Notes: a model not told the origin generated them from the sequence alone. A stretch of 64,000 nt of DNA from Microbispora siamensis (GCF_016863095.1 NZ_BOOF01000024.1:1-64000); one strand, 5' to 3'. Shown: positions 24,258 through 38,072, counted from the stretch's first letter. Translations and numbers: made by a program.

Positions 24258-25780
24258 TTGTCGCGTCCTTGTGCTGTGGTGTCTGAATTGTCGGAGGCGT
24301 GGCTCCACAGGTGGAGCGCGGCGTACGCGCGCCAGGGCCGCCACCGCTCGGCCTCGCCCGCGGCGATGCCGAGCCGTTCCATCGTCCTGCGCAGCACGAG
24401 GTCGCCCTCGGGCCACGCGTCCGGGTCGCGCAGCGCGCGCAGCGCGATGTAGCCGGCCGTCCACGGGCCGATGCCGGGGATCTCCAGCAGCCTGGCGGTG
24501 GTGTCGGCGGGGTCGCCCGCGCCGTCGAGGTCGATCGCGCCGGAGGCCACCGCCTCGGCCAGCGCCCTGATCGTGGCGACCCTGCGGGTGGTGAGCCCGA
24601 GGCCGTCCAGGTCGGCCGTGGCGAGCCGGTCGGCCGTGGGGAAAAGCAACGACACCTGGCCGGCCGGGGCCGCGCCCGGGTCCCCGTTCCCGTCGGAACG
24701 GTCGGGGACGGCGGGCAGGCCGGCCCGGGCGGCGATGCGGCCGAGCAGGGTGCGGGCCCCGGCCACCGAGATCTGCTGCCCGACGACCGCCCGGACCGCC
24801 AGTTCGAACCCGTCGTACGCTCCCGGCACGCGCAGTCCGGGACGGGCCGCGACCAGCGGCGCGAGCGACGTCCCCCCGAGGATCTCCCGCACCGCCCCGG
24901 GGTCGGCGTCGAGGTCGAGCAGGCGGCGGCAGCGTGCCACCAGCCGGGAGAGCAGGTGCGTCTCGGTGGTCCGCACCGTCAGCCGGACGTGGCCCGCGGC
25001 GGGCCGCAGCGTGATCGAGCCGCCCGGCACGGCCCGCGTGTAGGCCGTCACGTCGTCCCCCGACCGGCAGACCGCCTCCACCGAGGGGATCGCCCGGGCG
25101 GCGAGGAAACGCAGCACCGACTGCGCGTCGTACGGCTCCCGGTGGCCGAGCCGAAGGGTCAGCCCGGTCGTGAGGGCGACCGGAGCCCCCTTCTCGTGCA
25201 TCGGCCCGTTGGTCTTGCGCAGCTCTCCCGGCGCGAAGCCGTACGACTCCTTCATGGCCGCGTTGAACTGCCGTACGCTGCCGAACCCGGCGGCGAACGC
25301 GACATCGGTGATCGGCAGGGTGGTCTCGGTGAGCAGTTGCTTGGCGAGCAGCAGCCGCCGGGTGCGGGCGACGGCGAGCGGCCCGGTGCCGAGTTCGGCG
25401 GCGAACAGGCGGTGCAGGTGGCGCTCGGTCACGTGCAGGCGGCGGGCCAGCCCGGCGACGCCGGACTCGTCGGCCACCCCGTCGTCGATCAGCCGCAGCG
25501 CGCGTCCGACCAGGTCGGCGCGGACGTCCCAGCCGGGGTCGCCGGGGCTGAGCTCCGGGCGGCAGCGCCGGCAGGGCCGGAACCCGGCGGCCTCGGCCGC
25601 GGCGGCGTGCCGGTAGAAGCGGACGTTGGACCTGGCGGGGGTGCGGGCGGGGCAGATCGGGCGGCAGTAGATGCCGGTGCTGGTGACAGCCGTGTAGAAA
25701 CGCCCGTCGAAGCGGGAATCCCGCGCGGAGACGGCGAGGTAGCACGCGTCGAAGTCGAGCTGTCGTGTGGTCACGTACAC
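24254..25780 (-). CDS. alkA: Ada-AlkA fusion: methylphosphotriester sensor/AraC domain with 3-methyladenine glycosylase
   Basis: 508 residues. Order: Ada zinc domain (FYTAVTSTGIYCRPICP with CRRC; four Cys, one of which takes methyl from phosphotriesters), AraC-type helix-turn-helix (about 100-190), AlkA N-terminal domain, and the HhH-GPD glycosylase with LLEIPGIGPWTAGYIALRAL and the catalytic Asp in PEGDLVL. It senses alkylation damage, probably activates its own operon, and excises alkylated bases. It overlaps ogt by 4 nt. A GTG at 25780 or the next in-frame GTG at 25774 could be the start. Confidence 0.93.
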   Translation of the reverse strand: MYVTTRQLDFDACYLAVSARDSRFDGRFYTAVTSTGIYCRPICPARTPARSNVRFYRHAAAAEAAGFRPCRRCRPELSPGDPGWDVRADLVGRALRLIDDGVADESGVAGLARRLHVTERHLHRLFAAELGTGPLAVARTRRLLLAKQLLTETTLPITDVAFAAGFGSVRQFNAAMKESYGFAPGELRKTNGPMHEKGAPVALTTGLTLRLGHREPYDAQSVLRFLAARAIPSVEAVCRSGDDVTAYTRAVPGGSITLRPAAGHVRLTVRTTETHLLSRLVARCRRLLDLDADPGAVREILGGTSLAPLVAARPGLRVPGAYDGFELAVRAVVGQQISVAGARTLLGRIAARAGLPAVPDRSDGNGDPGAAPAGQVSLLFPTADRLATADLDGLGLTTRRVATIRALAEAVASGAIDLDGAGDPADTTARLLEIPGIGPWTAGYIALRALRDPDAWPEGDLVLRRTMERLGIAAGEAERWRPWRAYAALHLWSHASDNSDTTAQGRDK

Positions 25781-25932
25781 GACGTTATGCGCTGGCCATC
25801 GATGTGGGCTGGCGGAAATCGGACGCGGCCGTCAGGATGCCCCTGCAGGGCGGAGGGGTCTCGCGCGAGACCGAGGCGGTGAAGCCTGGAGTGCTCCCGC
25901 GCGAGCTGGGACGCCGGATCGGAACGCCGGAG

Positions 25933-26871
25933 TCACTTGCTGGAGATGCCGACCCCGAGGTCGAACTCGCGGTAGACCCGGGCCCAGAAGCCGTCGCGCA
26001 GCCACACGCGCGCCTCAGGGTAGGGCCGAAGGGAGTGGCCGAGTTCCTTCTCGGCCTCGATGAGCAGTTCGGTGTCGATCACCGTGGGCAGCAGCGGGCC
26101 CGGCAGCAGGTCGCGGATGTTGTCGCGGCCCCGGGTCAGTATCCATTTCTGCGCCACGTGCTCGCCGACCTCCTCCACGCGCGGCCGGCCCGGGCCCAGC
26201 TTGCCGACCTGGCCGGCGGGCGCCTTCGGCGGCATCGGCTTGACCGTACGGCCCGCGAAGACCTGGGCGGGCGACGGCGTGGGCGGCACGGGCACGGGCA
26301 CCGGAGCCCGGGTGAAGAACGGGCGCAGGAAGTCGGCGCTCAGGATCTCGACGGTGTCCGACTCCCAGACGAGCCGCTCGGCCTGGTTGGTCCCGAACGG
26401 CGGCTCGACCCCCCACAAATGGATGCGCACGCCGTACGCCTGCGCGGCCTCCACGGCGGGCACCATGTCCTCGTCCCCGGCGATCAGCACGGTGTCGCTC
26501 ACGGCGTGGTGGCGGGCGAGAGCCTCGAGGTCGCTGCGGATCTGCGCGTCCACCCCCTTCTGCTGGCCACGCGCGTTCAGGTTGCCCAGCCTGACCTTGA
26601 CCCAGGGCAGCTGGGCGATCACACGCTGGTCCACCGTGGGCACGCGGTCGCGGGCGGCGTCATACCAGTAGACGCGCAGCAGCTCACCCGGGATGCGTTC
26701 GAGCGCGTGCTTCTGGAGCGCCTGGATCAGCTCGTCCGCGGCGACGCGGTACTCCTTACGCTCCTTGGCGCCTAAGAGAACTTCACCGGCGGCCGCGTAA
26801 AGGTAACCGACGTCCACGAGAACGGCATACTTTGCGGCAATGCCATGTGCGCTGAAGTCCGGGATGGCCAT
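25933..26871 (-). CDS. NYN domain protein (PIN-like ribonuclease family)
   Basis: 312 residues. The NYN/LabA-like fold occupies about 1-170: YAVLVDVGYLYAAAG (first acidic residue), QKGVDAQIRSDLEALA (second Asp cluster) and VLIAGDEDMVPAVEAAQAYG (third), all consistent with a metal-dependent PIN-like nuclease. A Pro-rich linker and a C-terminal domain of about 100 residues follow. The ATG at 26871 is preceded by an AGGA-like site on the minus strand. RNA substrate unknown. It stands alone between the repair genes and the carboxylase genes. Confidence 0.87.
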   Translation of the reverse strand: MAIPDFSAHGIAAKYAVLVDVGYLYAAAGEVLLGAKERKEYRVAADELIQALQKHALERIPGELLRVYWYDAARDRVPTVDQRVIAQLPWVKVRLGNLNARGQQKGVDAQIRSDLEALARHHAVSDTVLIAGDEDMVPAVEAAQAYGVRIHLWGVEPPFGTNQAERLVWESDTVEILSADFLRPFFTRAPVPVPVPPTPSPAQVFAGRTVKPMPPKAPAGQVGKLGPGRPRVEEVGEHVAQKWILTRGRDNIRDLLPGPLLPTVIDTELLIEAEKELGHSLRPYPEARVWLRDGFWARVYREFDLGVGISSK

Positions 26872-27015
26872 GGTGTCCTCCTGGACTCGTCACTAGTTGA
26901 TCGGCTGACTATATTCCCCCGCTTTCTAGATAGTCCCAACTCTCGAGCCAGTTGACACCCTGTTCCGGCGATGTAATCGGTCCGTAGTCGTCGCGAATGG
27001 CGTCGGAAGACGTCG

Positions 27016-27240
27016 TCACCGGCCGGGGAAGAAGGCCCCGCGCCAGGCTCCCTGGCCGTGCGGGAGTCCCACGCGCAGCCGATGTGCCGGGTTTCTCCAG
27101 TTTCCCGGCTTCGTTTCCGGTGCCGCCGGGCGGGCGGCGCGGGCCGCCGCCCGCGCCGCCAGCGCGGCGACGAGGGCGGCGGTCTCCTCGGGGGTGGCGT
27201 CCCCCCGGACGATGCTGAGGTACGGCTCGCGGCTGCTCAT
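27016..27240 (-). CDS. accE: Acyl-CoA carboxylase epsilon subunit
   Basis: A 74-residue protein, [23 protein letters not shown] then an Ala/Arg linker and a C-terminal WRNPAHRLR stretch. This is the pattern of the small epsilon subunit that binds the alpha-beta acyl-CoA carboxylase complex in actinobacteria. Its ATG overlaps the stop of the beta subunit gene (ATGA), so the two are co-translated, which is also the usual arrangement. Confidence 0.9.
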   Translation of the reverse strand: MSSREPYLSIVRGDATPEETAALVAALAARAAARAARPAAPETKPGNWRNPAHRLRVGLPHGQGAWRGAFFPGR

Positions 27241-28826
27241 AGAGGGATGTTCCCGTGCTTCTTCGGGGGCAGCGTGGCCCGCTTGTTGCGGAGGGCGCGC
27301 AGCGCGCGGACGATCTGGACCCGGGTGTCCGAGGGCCGGATGACCGCGTCCACGTAGCCGCGCTCGGCCGCGAGATACGGGTTGGCCAGCGTGTCCTCGT
27401 ACTCGCTGATGAAACGGGCCCGCGCCGCGTCCGGGTCGTCGGCGGTGGCCAGTTCGCGCCGGTAGAGGATGTTGACCGCGCCCTGCGCGCCCATCACGGC
27501 AATCTGGGCGGTGGGCCAGGCCAGGTTGACGTCCGCGCCGAGGTGCTTGGACCCCATGACGTCGTACGCCCCGCCGTACGCCTTGCGGGTGATGACGGTG
27601 ACCAGCGGCACGGTCGCCTCGGCGTAGGCGTAGAGCAGCTTGGCGCCGCGCCGGATGATGCCGTTCCACTCCTGGTCGGTGCCCGGGAGGAAGCCCGGCA
27701 CGTCGACGAAGGTCAGCACCGGGATGTTGAAGGCGTCGCAGGTGCGCACGAACCGGGCGGCCTTCTCGGAGGCGGCGATGTCGAGCGTTCCGGCGAAGCT
27801 CATCGGCTGGTTGGCGACGACGCCCACCGAACGCCCCTCGACCCGGCCGAAGCCGACGACGATGTTCGGGGCGAAGCCCGCGTGGATCTCCAGGAACTCG
27901 CCGTCGTCGAGGACGTGCTCGATGACCGTGTGCATGTCGTACGGCTGGTTGGCCGAGTCGGGGATCAGCGTGTCGAGCTCGCGGTCCTCGTCGGTCGTCT
28001 CCAGGTCCGCCTCGACCTCGAAGGCGGGCGGATCGTCCATGTTGTTGGACGGCAGGTACGACAGCAGCGCCCTGGCGAAGTCGAGGCAGTCCTGCTCGTC
28101 GGACGCCTCGTAGTGGGCGACGCCCGAGCGCGAGTTGTGCGTGTGCGCGCCGCCCAGCTCCTCGAACGTCACCTCCTCGCCGGTCACGGTCTTGATGACG
28201 TCCGGCCCGGTGATGAACATGTGCGACTTCTCCTGCACCATCAGGACGAAGTCGGTCAGCGCGGGGGAGTACACGGCGCCACCCGCGCACGGGCCCATGA
28301 TCAGCGAGATCTGCGGGACCACGCCGGACGCGTGCACGTTGCGCTTGAAGATCTCGGCGTACAGGCCGAGGGAGACGACGCCCTCCTGGATGCGCGCGCC
28401 GCCCGAGTCGTTGATGCCGATCACCGGGCAGCCGGTCTTCAGCGCGTGGTCCATCACCTTGACGATCTTCTCGCCGAAGACCTCGCCAAGCGAGCCGCCG
28501 AACACCGTGAAGTCCTGCGCGAACACCGCGACCGGCCGGCCGTCCACCGTGCCGTAACCGGTCACGACCCCGTCGCCGTACGGGCGCTCGCGGTCGAGGC
28601 CGAAGGCGGTCGCCCGGTGCCTGGCCAGCTCGTCGAACTCCACGAAGGAGCCCTCGTCGAGGAAGGCGGCCAGCCGCTCGCGGGCCGTCATCTTGCCCTT
28701 GGCGTGCTGTTTCTCCACCGCTCGCGCGGAGCCGGCGTGGGCCGCCTCGCTCCGGCGGCGCTCCAGGTCGGCGATCTTGCCGGCGGTGGTGTGGATGTCG
28801 ATCTCGGGGGCGCGTTCGGCGCTCAT
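27237..28826 (-). CDS. pccB: Acyl-CoA (propionyl/acetyl-CoA) carboxylase beta subunit
   Basis: A 529-residue carboxyltransferase that moves CO2 from biotin to the acyl-CoA. Both oxyanion-hole regions are visible: [12 protein letters not shown] with [13 protein letters not shown] in the N-half and [24 protein letters not shown] with [16 protein letters not shown] in the C-half. The Asp in GGAYDVMG matches the residue linked to propionyl-CoA preference in Streptomyces PccB, so malonyl/methylmalonyl-CoA supply is likely. The biotinylated alpha subunit is not in the window; the biotin ligase gene is at 40054. Confidence 0.94.
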   Translation of the reverse strand: MSAERAPEIDIHTTAGKIADLERRRSEAAHAGSARAVEKQHAKGKMTARERLAAFLDEGSFVEFDELARHRATAFGLDRERPYGDGVVTGYGTVDGRPVAVFAQDFTVFGGSLGEVFGEKIVKVMDHALKTGCPVIGINDSGGARIQEGVVSLGLYAEIFKRNVHASGVVPQISLIMGPCAGGAVYSPALTDFVLMVQEKSHMFITGPDVIKTVTGEEVTFEELGGAHTHNSRSGVAHYEASDEQDCLDFARALLSYLPSNNMDDPPAFEVEADLETTDEDRELDTLIPDSANQPYDMHTVIEHVLDDGEFLEIHAGFAPNIVVGFGRVEGRSVGVVANQPMSFAGTLDIAASEKAARFVRTCDAFNIPVLTFVDVPGFLPGTDQEWNGIIRRGAKLLYAYAEATVPLVTVITRKAYGGAYDVMGSKHLGADVNLAWPTAQIAVMGAQGAVNILYRRELATADDPDAARARFISEYEDTLANPYLAAERGYVDAVIRPSDTRVQIVRALRALRNKRATLPPKKHGNIPL

Positions 28827-29049
28827 CGCCCGCTCACCGTTCCTCGCATGCTCAGCGGCCCTCGGGTCCCGAACGCCGCTCCGGGTCGCGTCGAATCCAT
28901 GGGCGACAGGTTAGTCAGGCCGGCGCCGTACGGTCGCGCCGGGTCGCGCTCACCGGGATCGCAGTTGCCCGGACGGGTACTCCCGGCAGGAACGCGGTCC
29001 CTGCGCCGTTCGTTCGGCTTTACGACGGCTTTATACAAATGGGGGCTCC

Positions 29050-29807
<758 letters not shown>

Positions 29808-29811
<4 letters not shown>

Positions 29812-31373
29812 CCTGGCTGTTCGTCCGGCTGAAGCTCAGCCTGGTGCGCGGGGGCCTGCGTGGCGAGGTGGGCAAGCAGGTCGGTTTCGCCTTCTCGCTG
29901 GGCGCCGCGCTCCTCGCCGCCGTCGCGGGGTTCGGGCTGCTGTCCCTCATCCGGTTCGCGCCGCCCGACGTCGCCCTCGACCTCGTGTCGGCGGCGTTCG
30001 CGATGTTCGCCGTCGGGTGGATCGTCGTGCCGCTGATGGCCTTCGGCCTGGACGAGACGCTCGACCCGGCCCGGCTGGCCCTGTTCCCGCTGACCACCCG
30101 GCAGCTCGCGACCGGCATGCTGGCCGCGTCGGCGACCGGGCCGTGGCCGATCGCCTCGCTGGTCGCGTTGTCCGGCGGCGTGGTCGCGCTCGCCCACGGG
30201 CCGGGCGCGGTGCTGCTCGGGGTGCCCGCGGTGGTCCTCCAGTTCGCCTTCTGTCTCACGGCCTCCCGCCTGGTGACCACCGCGCTGTCCGGCGTGCTGC
30301 GCACCCGCAGGGGACGTGACCTGCTCGCGGTCGCCGCCGTCTTCGGCGTGCTGCTCTTCCAGGTGCCCAACCTGCTGATCAACAGAGGGTTCTCCGGCGA
30401 CCCAACGCGGATCCTGGCGTCGGCGGGGGACGTCCTGCGGTGGACGCCGCCGGGGCTGGCCGCGCACGCGATCGCCGACGGCGGTCTCATCGGCGTCGCC
30501 GAGCTGATCGTCGTCGCGATGGCGGTCGTCGTGCTGGGGTGGCTGTGGATCGCCGCGCTGCGGCACGCGCTGGTGCGGCCCGACGCCTCCAGTCAGGGCG
30601 GCGGCTCCGTCCGGCGGTCCGGGCGGGTCCCGTTCGGCCGGTTCCTGCCCGACGGCATGCTCGGCGCCGTCGTCGCCAAGGAGCTGAAGTACGCCGCGAG
30701 GGAACCCCGGGGCCGGGTGAACTGGATCGCCGCGCTCTTCGTGAGCGTGGTCATCATGTTCTCCATGCGGGGACCGGACGGGTCGGCCGGGCCGGGGATC
30801 GTGGTCGGGCCCGCCTGCCTGGCGGCCGTCGTGATCGGGCTGCAGGCGGCCAACTCGTTCGGGATCGACGGCAGGTCGCTGTGGATGAACGCGGTGGTGT
30901 TCTCCACTCCGCGCGACCTGCGTACCGACCTGGCCGGCCGGCACCTGGCCATGGCGGTCATCGGGGTGCCGCTGCTGACCGTGGTTTCGGTGATCGCCGC
31001 CCTGGTGGCGGGCGACGCCGCCTGGGCCCTCGCCGCGGCGCCGGTCGCCTGGGGCGTGCTCGGCGTCGCCATGGGCGTCGGGGCGCTCACCAGCGTGACC
31101 GCGCCGTACACCTACCCCGACCGCCTGAACGCCTTCAGCGGCGCCGCTCCGGGGCAGGGCGGACAGGCGTTCGCGTCCTCCTTCGCCACCATGCTCGTCA
31201 CCGGCGCGCTCGCGCTGCCGGTCGCGCTGCCGGTCCTGTTCGGCCTCACCTGGTGGGCCGTGCTCGCCGTGCCGTACGGCGTGGCGGCCGCCTGGGCGGG
31301 CCGCAGGATCGCCGCCGGCATCGGCTTCGCCCGCCTCCCCGAACTCCTCACCGCCGTCTCCCGCCCCACCTGA
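29808..31373 (+). CDS. ABC transporter permease
   Basis: A 521-residue membrane protein with about 10-12 hydrophobic segments, starting at an ATG that overlaps the ATPase stop. Central regions such as VVPLMAFGLDETLDPARLALFPLTTRQLATGML are typical of large ABC-2 permeases in actinomycetes. The frame stays open far upstream, but that is antisense to the carboxylase gene and not coding. Substrate unknown. Confidence 0.9.
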
Positions 31374-31465
31374 GAGGTAACAGAGCGGTCGCGATGTTCT
31401 TGCGGTGATTGCGGGGGATACGGCCCGCCCCTATAACCGTTTGGACCGTTCTAGGGGGAGAAGTA

Positions 31466-31939
31466 ATGCGCGAAAACAGGCCGCTGGGCCGTGCGATCTG
31501 GGCACCGGTGGGCGCGGCGGTGATCAGCGGACTGGTCATCGGGGGGCTGGCGCGCCTCCTGATGCGGGGTGTCGCGCTGGCCCTCGACGCATCGACCGGC
31601 CTGTCCCTGGTGGGCACGGTCGGGATCCTCGTCGTGTTCGTCGTGCTGGCCCTGCCGGCCGCGGTGACCGCGACCGCGCGTCCGGCGATCATGCATGCCG
31701 GTCGATGGGTGACCGCCGCGCTCACGGGGCTGACGGCCGCGAGGACGGGGGTCAGCGACGCGAAGATCATCGTCCTGGCGGACGACGGCCAGTTGATGCC
31801 GATCACCGTGCTGGTCGTCGCGTTCGCCGCGATCGTGGTGGCGCACGGGCGGCTCGCCCAGCACCTCACCCGCCGTTTCAGGGCACTCCCGCAAGCCCCG
31901 GCCGAGGCGCTCCGCACCCCGGACGCACGACCGGTCTGA
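31466..31939 (+). CDS. Small membrane protein of unknown function
   Basis: 157 residues with three hydrophobic segments (WAPVGAAVISGLVIGGLARLL; LVGTVGILVVFVVLALPAAV; MPITVLVVAFAAIVVAHG) separated by short basic loops. GGGGAGA lies before the ATG at 31466. A promoter-like region stands in front, so it is probably its own unit between the ABC exporter and ppc. No family recognised. Confidence 0.75.
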   Translation: MRENRPLGRAIWAPVGAAVISGLVIGGLARLLMRGVALALDASTGLSLVGTVGILVVFVVLALPAAVTATARPAIMHAGRWVTAALTGLTAARTGVSDAKIIVLADDGQLMPITVLVVAFAAIVVAHGRLAQHLTRRFRALPQAPAEALRTPDARPV

Positions 31940-32004
31940 CCTGCGCGTTCGAGTGGTCTAGTCCAATTGGTGAGACCGCCCTCGGGCTCCCGAGCGCGAT
32001 TCGC

Positions 32005-32010
32005 TAGCCT
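32005..32010 (+). promoter_or_regulatory. -10 box of a leaderless ppc promoter
   Basis: TAGCCT ends 7 nt before the ppc ATG at 32018, so transcription should start at or next to the start codon. No ribosome binding site is present, which fits a leaderless mRNA, a common mode in actinobacteria. Confidence 0.55.
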
Positions 32011-32017
32011 TCCAAAC

Positions 32018-34654
<2,637 letters not shown>

Positions 34655-34662
34655 CGTACCGA

Positions 34663-34698
34663 CCGGCCGGGCGCCCGGGGATCCGGGCGCCCGGCCGG
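34663..34698. terminator. Perfect 16-bp hairpin between convergent ppc and fdhD
   Basis: CCGGCCGGGCGCCCGG, a GGAT loop and its exact complement (34683-34698). There is no T-run, as in many high-GC actinobacterial terminators. It starts 9 nt after the ppc stop and ends 2 nt from the fdhD stop, so it can serve both genes. Confidence 0.8.
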
Positions 34699-34699
34699 A

Positions 34700-35602
34700 T
34701 CACGGCGTCCCGGCCGCCTGCTCGACCTCGATCCGCCCGACCTCGATCCGCTCGGGACAGGCGTAGATGTTGAAGCGCTCCTCGCGCAGGAACCCCACGA
34801 GCGTGATGCCGAACTCGCGCGCCAGGTCGACGGCGAGCGAGGAGGGCGCGGACACGGCGCACACGATCTGGATCCCGGCGCTCGCGGCCTTCTGCATGAT
34901 CTCGTAGCCGACCCGGCCGCTGACCATCAGCACGTGCCGGTCGAGGAGGGTCCGGCCGCCGAGCAGCGCCCAGCCGACCAGCTTGTCCACGGCGTTGTGC
35001 CGCCCCACGTCCTCCCGCACCGCCACCGGCGTGCCTTCTGGCGTGAACAGCCCGGCGGCGTGCAGCCCGCCCGTCCTGCCGAACACCCCCTGGGCCTCCC
35101 GCAGCCGGTCCGGCAGGCCGTACAGGGTGGTGGCGGACACGGCGACCGGCGGGCGCACGGCCGGCACGGCGCAGCGGTCGCGCAGGGCGTCGAGGCTCGC
35201 CGTGCCGCAGACGCCGCACGCGCTCGACGTCAGGAAGTTGCGCGCCGCGGCGCCGAGGTCGGGCAGCCGGGAGGCGGTGAGCCGCACGGTCACGGTGTTG
35301 TAGCGCGCCTCGGGGTCCAGGTCCGCGTCCGTGCAGTAGCCGATGGCGGCGATGTCGCCGGGGCCGGCGATCCCCTCACCGTGCAGGAACCCCGCCGCGA
35401 GCTCGAAGTCCGCGCCCGGCGTCCGCATCGTGATCGCCACCGTACGGCTCTCGCCCCCGGCCAGGAGCCGGATCTCCAGCGGCTCCTCCGTGGCGAGGTC
35501 GTCACGCCGGTCGCGTACGGCCGATCCCGACACCCTCCGGACGCGTGACCGCGTGACGGGTCCCAGACGGGCAGTGGGCCGCGCCGCGCCGTCCCGTTCC
35601 AT
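34700..35602 (-). CDS. fdhD: Formate dehydrogenase accessory sulfurtransferase FdhD
   Basis: A 300-residue protein that carries sulfur from a cysteine desulfurase to the molybdenum/bis-MGD cofactor of formate dehydrogenase. The family marker Cys-x-x-Cys lies in SSACGVCGTASLDAL (about 127-130), preceded by EEPLEIRL and FELAAGFLHGEG. The C-terminal part includes DVGRHNAVDKLVG, typical of FdhD. No formate dehydrogenase or molybdopterin gene is nearby, so it must act on an enzyme encoded elsewhere. Confidence 0.93.
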   Translation of the reverse strand: MERDGAARPTARLGPVTRSRVRRVSGSAVRDRRDDLATEEPLEIRLLAGGESRTVAITMRTPGADFELAAGFLHGEGIAGPGDIAAIGYCTDADLDPEARYNTVTVRLTASRLPDLGAAARNFLTSSACGVCGTASLDALRDRCAVPAVRPPVAVSATTLYGLPDRLREAQGVFGRTGGLHAAGLFTPEGTPVAVREDVGRHNAVDKLVGWALLGGRTLLDRHVLMVSGRVGYEIMQKAASAGIQIVCAVSAPSSLAVDLAREFGITLVGFLREERFNIYACPERIEVGRIEVEQAAGTP

Positions 35603-35682
35603 GTGTTCCTCCTTGGCGGCATGGCTGCCGTTCTCTCCCGTACGCAGCCTGCCATGCCACGGTCAGCAAGGGTCGGCACGGG

Positions 35683-36762
35683 TCAGCACGGATCAGCGTC
35701 GTCCGCCGGGTGGCGCGCGGGACGACCGGCGCACAGGCGCGTCACGGCGCGTACGACGGACGCCACGGGGATGTCGGCCATGCAGGCGGGGCCTGCCGGG
35801 GACAGCGGGCATTCGGCCGTCCACCAGCACGGCTGCTCGGTGATGGCCGTGGGCCTGCGGTGCGGGCAGCCCGGCAGCCCCTGCAGGTCGGCGGAGCCCA
35901 CCCCATCCCGGGAGCCGAGGCCGTACCGGCCGGCCCAGGTGGGACCGAACAGCCCGACGGTGGCCGCCCCGGCCGCGGCGGCCAGCCGCAGCGGCCCGGT
36001 GTCGCCGCCCACGACCACGCCGCCGCGACGGGCCACGGCGGCGAAGCACGCGGCGAGCCCGCGCAGGCCGCACCGCGGCAGCGTGGCCACCTCCGGGCCG
36101 AATACCGCGTCCTCTGCGCCGCGCTTGGGCGGCGCGTCGGGGGTGAGCAGGGGGTGGCCGCGCCGGGCCAGCGACGCGGCGAGTTCCCGCCAGCGCCCGG
36201 CCGGCCATCGCTTGACGTCCATGCCCGCGTCCGTGATCAGCACGACCGGAGGCCGCACTGTGACGGCCGGGAGGCGGTGCGCGAGCACGCTCTCGCCGTA
36301 CGCGATCTCGGCCGGCGTCAGGCGCACGGCCGGACGGGCGAGGGCGTCCTCGGGCCGCAGCAGGCCCTCGGCGAGCAGGATGCGCAGGTAGCGTTCGCCG
36401 ACCGGCTCGTCCGGGGGCGGGCGACGCCACAGGTCGGTGACGCAGCGGGCGCCCGAGGCGGCGAGGAGGTCCGGGATTCCGTCGTAGCGGGTGGTGGTGA
36501 CCGCGAGATCCGGGCGCCGCGCGGCCAGCGCCTCGGCCACCGCCTCCCGCTCCGCGCCCGCGCCGCCGTGGCGGGGGGTGAGCACCCGCGTGACGGCGGG
36601 GTCGCCGCGCAGGAGGGCGGCGCCGGGCTCGTGGGTGAGCACGCGCAGCGACCCACCGGGGTTGCGGCGGGCCAGGCCGTGCACGACGGGCAGGAGCATG
36701 ATCAGGTCGCCGATCCCGCCGAGCAGGTCGACGACCAGGATCTCCCGGTACGGCTCACGCAT
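35683..36762 (-). CDS. Glycosyltransferase family 9 protein
   Basis: 359 residues, starting REILVVDLLGGIGDLIMLLPVVHGLAR, the N-terminal pattern of GT9 (ADP-heptose:LPS heptosyltransferase-like) enzymes; the C-terminal nucleotide-sugar region has GGDTGPLRLAAAAGAATVGLFGPT. Several Cys in the C-terminal tail (GCPHRRP, PCWWTAECPL, PACMADI) resemble those in GT9-like actinobacterial proteins. It overlaps the upstream GT4 gene by 8 nt. The acceptor is unknown; a secondary cell-wall polymer or glycolipid is more likely than LPS. Confidence 0.9.
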   Translation of the reverse strand: MREPYREILVVDLLGGIGDLIMLLPVVHGLARRNPGGSLRVLTHEPGAALLRGDPAVTRVLTPRHGGAGAEREAVAEALAARRPDLAVTTTRYDGIPDLLAASGARCVTDLWRRPPPDEPVGERYLRILLAEGLLRPEDALARPAVRLTPAEIAYGESVLAHRLPAVTVRPPVVLITDAGMDVKRWPAGRWRELAASLARRGHPLLTPDAPPKRGAEDAVFGPEVATLPRCGLRGLAACFAAVARRGGVVVGGDTGPLRLAAAAGAATVGLFGPTWAGRYGLGSRDGVGSADLQGLPGCPHRRPTAITEQPCWWTAECPLSPAGPACMADIPVASVVRAVTRLCAGRPARHPADDADPC

Positions 36763-37966
36763 CCGGGCGGCCGAGCGGGCGGCGCGGGCCGGCCAGGGTC
36801 TCGTACAGCGCGCGGTGGGCGGCGGCGACCCGGGACCAGGAATGGCGGGCGGCGAGCCGCCGGGCCGCCCTGCCCATGCGCCGCCGCGCCCCGGGGTCGT
36901 CGAGCAGCGGCGCGACGGCCGCCGTGATGGCGGCGGCGTCGCGGCGGGCCCTGATCACGGCGACGGCCTCCCCGAGCGGGAGGGTGGGATCGGGCTCGTC
37001 GGGCACGGTGACCGCGGTCGGCAGCCCGTGCGCCAGCATCGTGAGCAGCGCGCCGCTCTTGGTCGTCACCCCGGCGGTGAAGGGCAGGACCCCCGCGTCC
37101 GCCGCGTGCAGGAGCTCCGACACCCGGGCGGCGGGCAGGTGCCCGGTGAACGTGACCGCGCCGGCGACGCCGTGCCGCGCGGCCAGCGCCTCCAGTTCCG
37201 TGCGGAAGGCCCGGGCCTCGGCCTCCGGCAGCGCCTGGGAGGTGAAGCCGCCCACGACCAGCAGGCGCAGGCGGGGGCGCGCCGCGCGCAACGTGGGCAG
37301 GGCCTCGACGAGCTGCCGCACGCCTTTCACGGGGTGCACGAACCCGAAGAAGGCGAGCAGCGGGTCGTCCCGCCCCATGCCGAGCCGGTCCCGCACCCGC
37401 ACGCGCGCCTGCCGTCCGCCGCCGTGGTCCACGACGTTCGGCGCCAGCGGCACCTCCACGGCGGCCGTTCCGACGCGCCGCCTGACCTGGCGAGCGTGGG
37501 AGGCGTTCGTCACCACCACGAGAGCGCTGGCGGGCACCAGCCGCCCGGTCTCCCGGTCCCACAGGCGGGCGCGTTCCAGGGGCCGCCAGACGGGGCCCGG
37601 CACCCATCCGGGGGCCGCCCACCAGCCGTACTCGTGCAGGGTGGTCACCAGCGGCGCGCCGGGCGGCAGCAGGGGCGGCAGCAGTCCGGGCAGCCCGGAG
37701 AACCGGTAGGCCGAAGGGGCGAACTGCACGTGGACCACGTCCGGGCGCAGCCGCCGCACCCGCCGGGCGGCGTCGAGCGTGGCCGGCAGCCAGTGCCAGG
37801 GGGAGCGGGCCCCCGGCGATCCCACGGGCACCCCCACCGCCTCGACTCCGGCGTCCCCGAGCGCGCCGACGAGCCGTTCGACGTAGTCGCCGACGCCGTC
37901 GCGGTCGGCGGGCCCGGGACCGTGGACCATGGCCACGCGGATCCGGCCGTCCCCCGTCACGGTCAC
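36755..37966 (-). CDS. Glycosyltransferase family 4 protein (GT-B)
   Basis: 403 residues, starting with a GTG at 37966 (MTVTGDGRIRVAMVHGPG). The C-terminal half carries the GT4 donor-binding pattern: LLAFFGFVHPVKGVRQLVEALPTL, LLVVGGFT, VTFTGHLPAARVSELLHAADAGVLPF and TKSGALLTMLAHGLPTAV. It forms an operon with the GT9 gene downstream. It is divergent from a second GT9 gene at 38073, so the intergenic region probably drives the whole glycan cluster. Confidence 0.9.
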   Translation of the reverse strand: MTVTGDGRIRVAMVHGPGPADRDGVGDYVERLVGALGDAGVEAVGVPVGSPGARSPWHWLPATLDAARRVRRLRPDVVHVQFAPSAYRFSGLPGLLPPLLPPGAPLVTTLHEYGWWAAPGWVPGPVWRPLERARLWDRETGRLVPASALVVVTNASHARQVRRRVGTAAVEVPLAPNVVDHGGGRQARVRVRDRLGMGRDDPLLAFFGFVHPVKGVRQLVEALPTLRAARPRLRLLVVGGFTSQALPEAEARAFRTELEALAARHGVAGAVTFTGHLPAARVSELLHAADAGVLPFTAGVTTKSGALLTMLAHGLPTAVTVPDEPDPTLPLGEAVAVIRARRDAAAITAAVAPLLDDPGARRRMGRAARRLAARHSWSRVAAAHRALYETLAGPRRPLGRPDA

Positions 37967-38072
37967 CGTCCCCTCCTCGGCGTCGCTGCCGGGGAGGTGC
38001 CCGAGGGACTTTCAGGGCAAACCATACGTTTATTGGGCTTTATGTCCCTTTTTCGAGGGGTACGCGCAGGAA

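Noticed and set aside
24258-25745. Apparent Ogt fusion with a long N-terminal part
   Set aside because: The extra part is a second frame of the Ada-AlkA gene with Arg/Pro-rich composition; Ogt starts at 24257.
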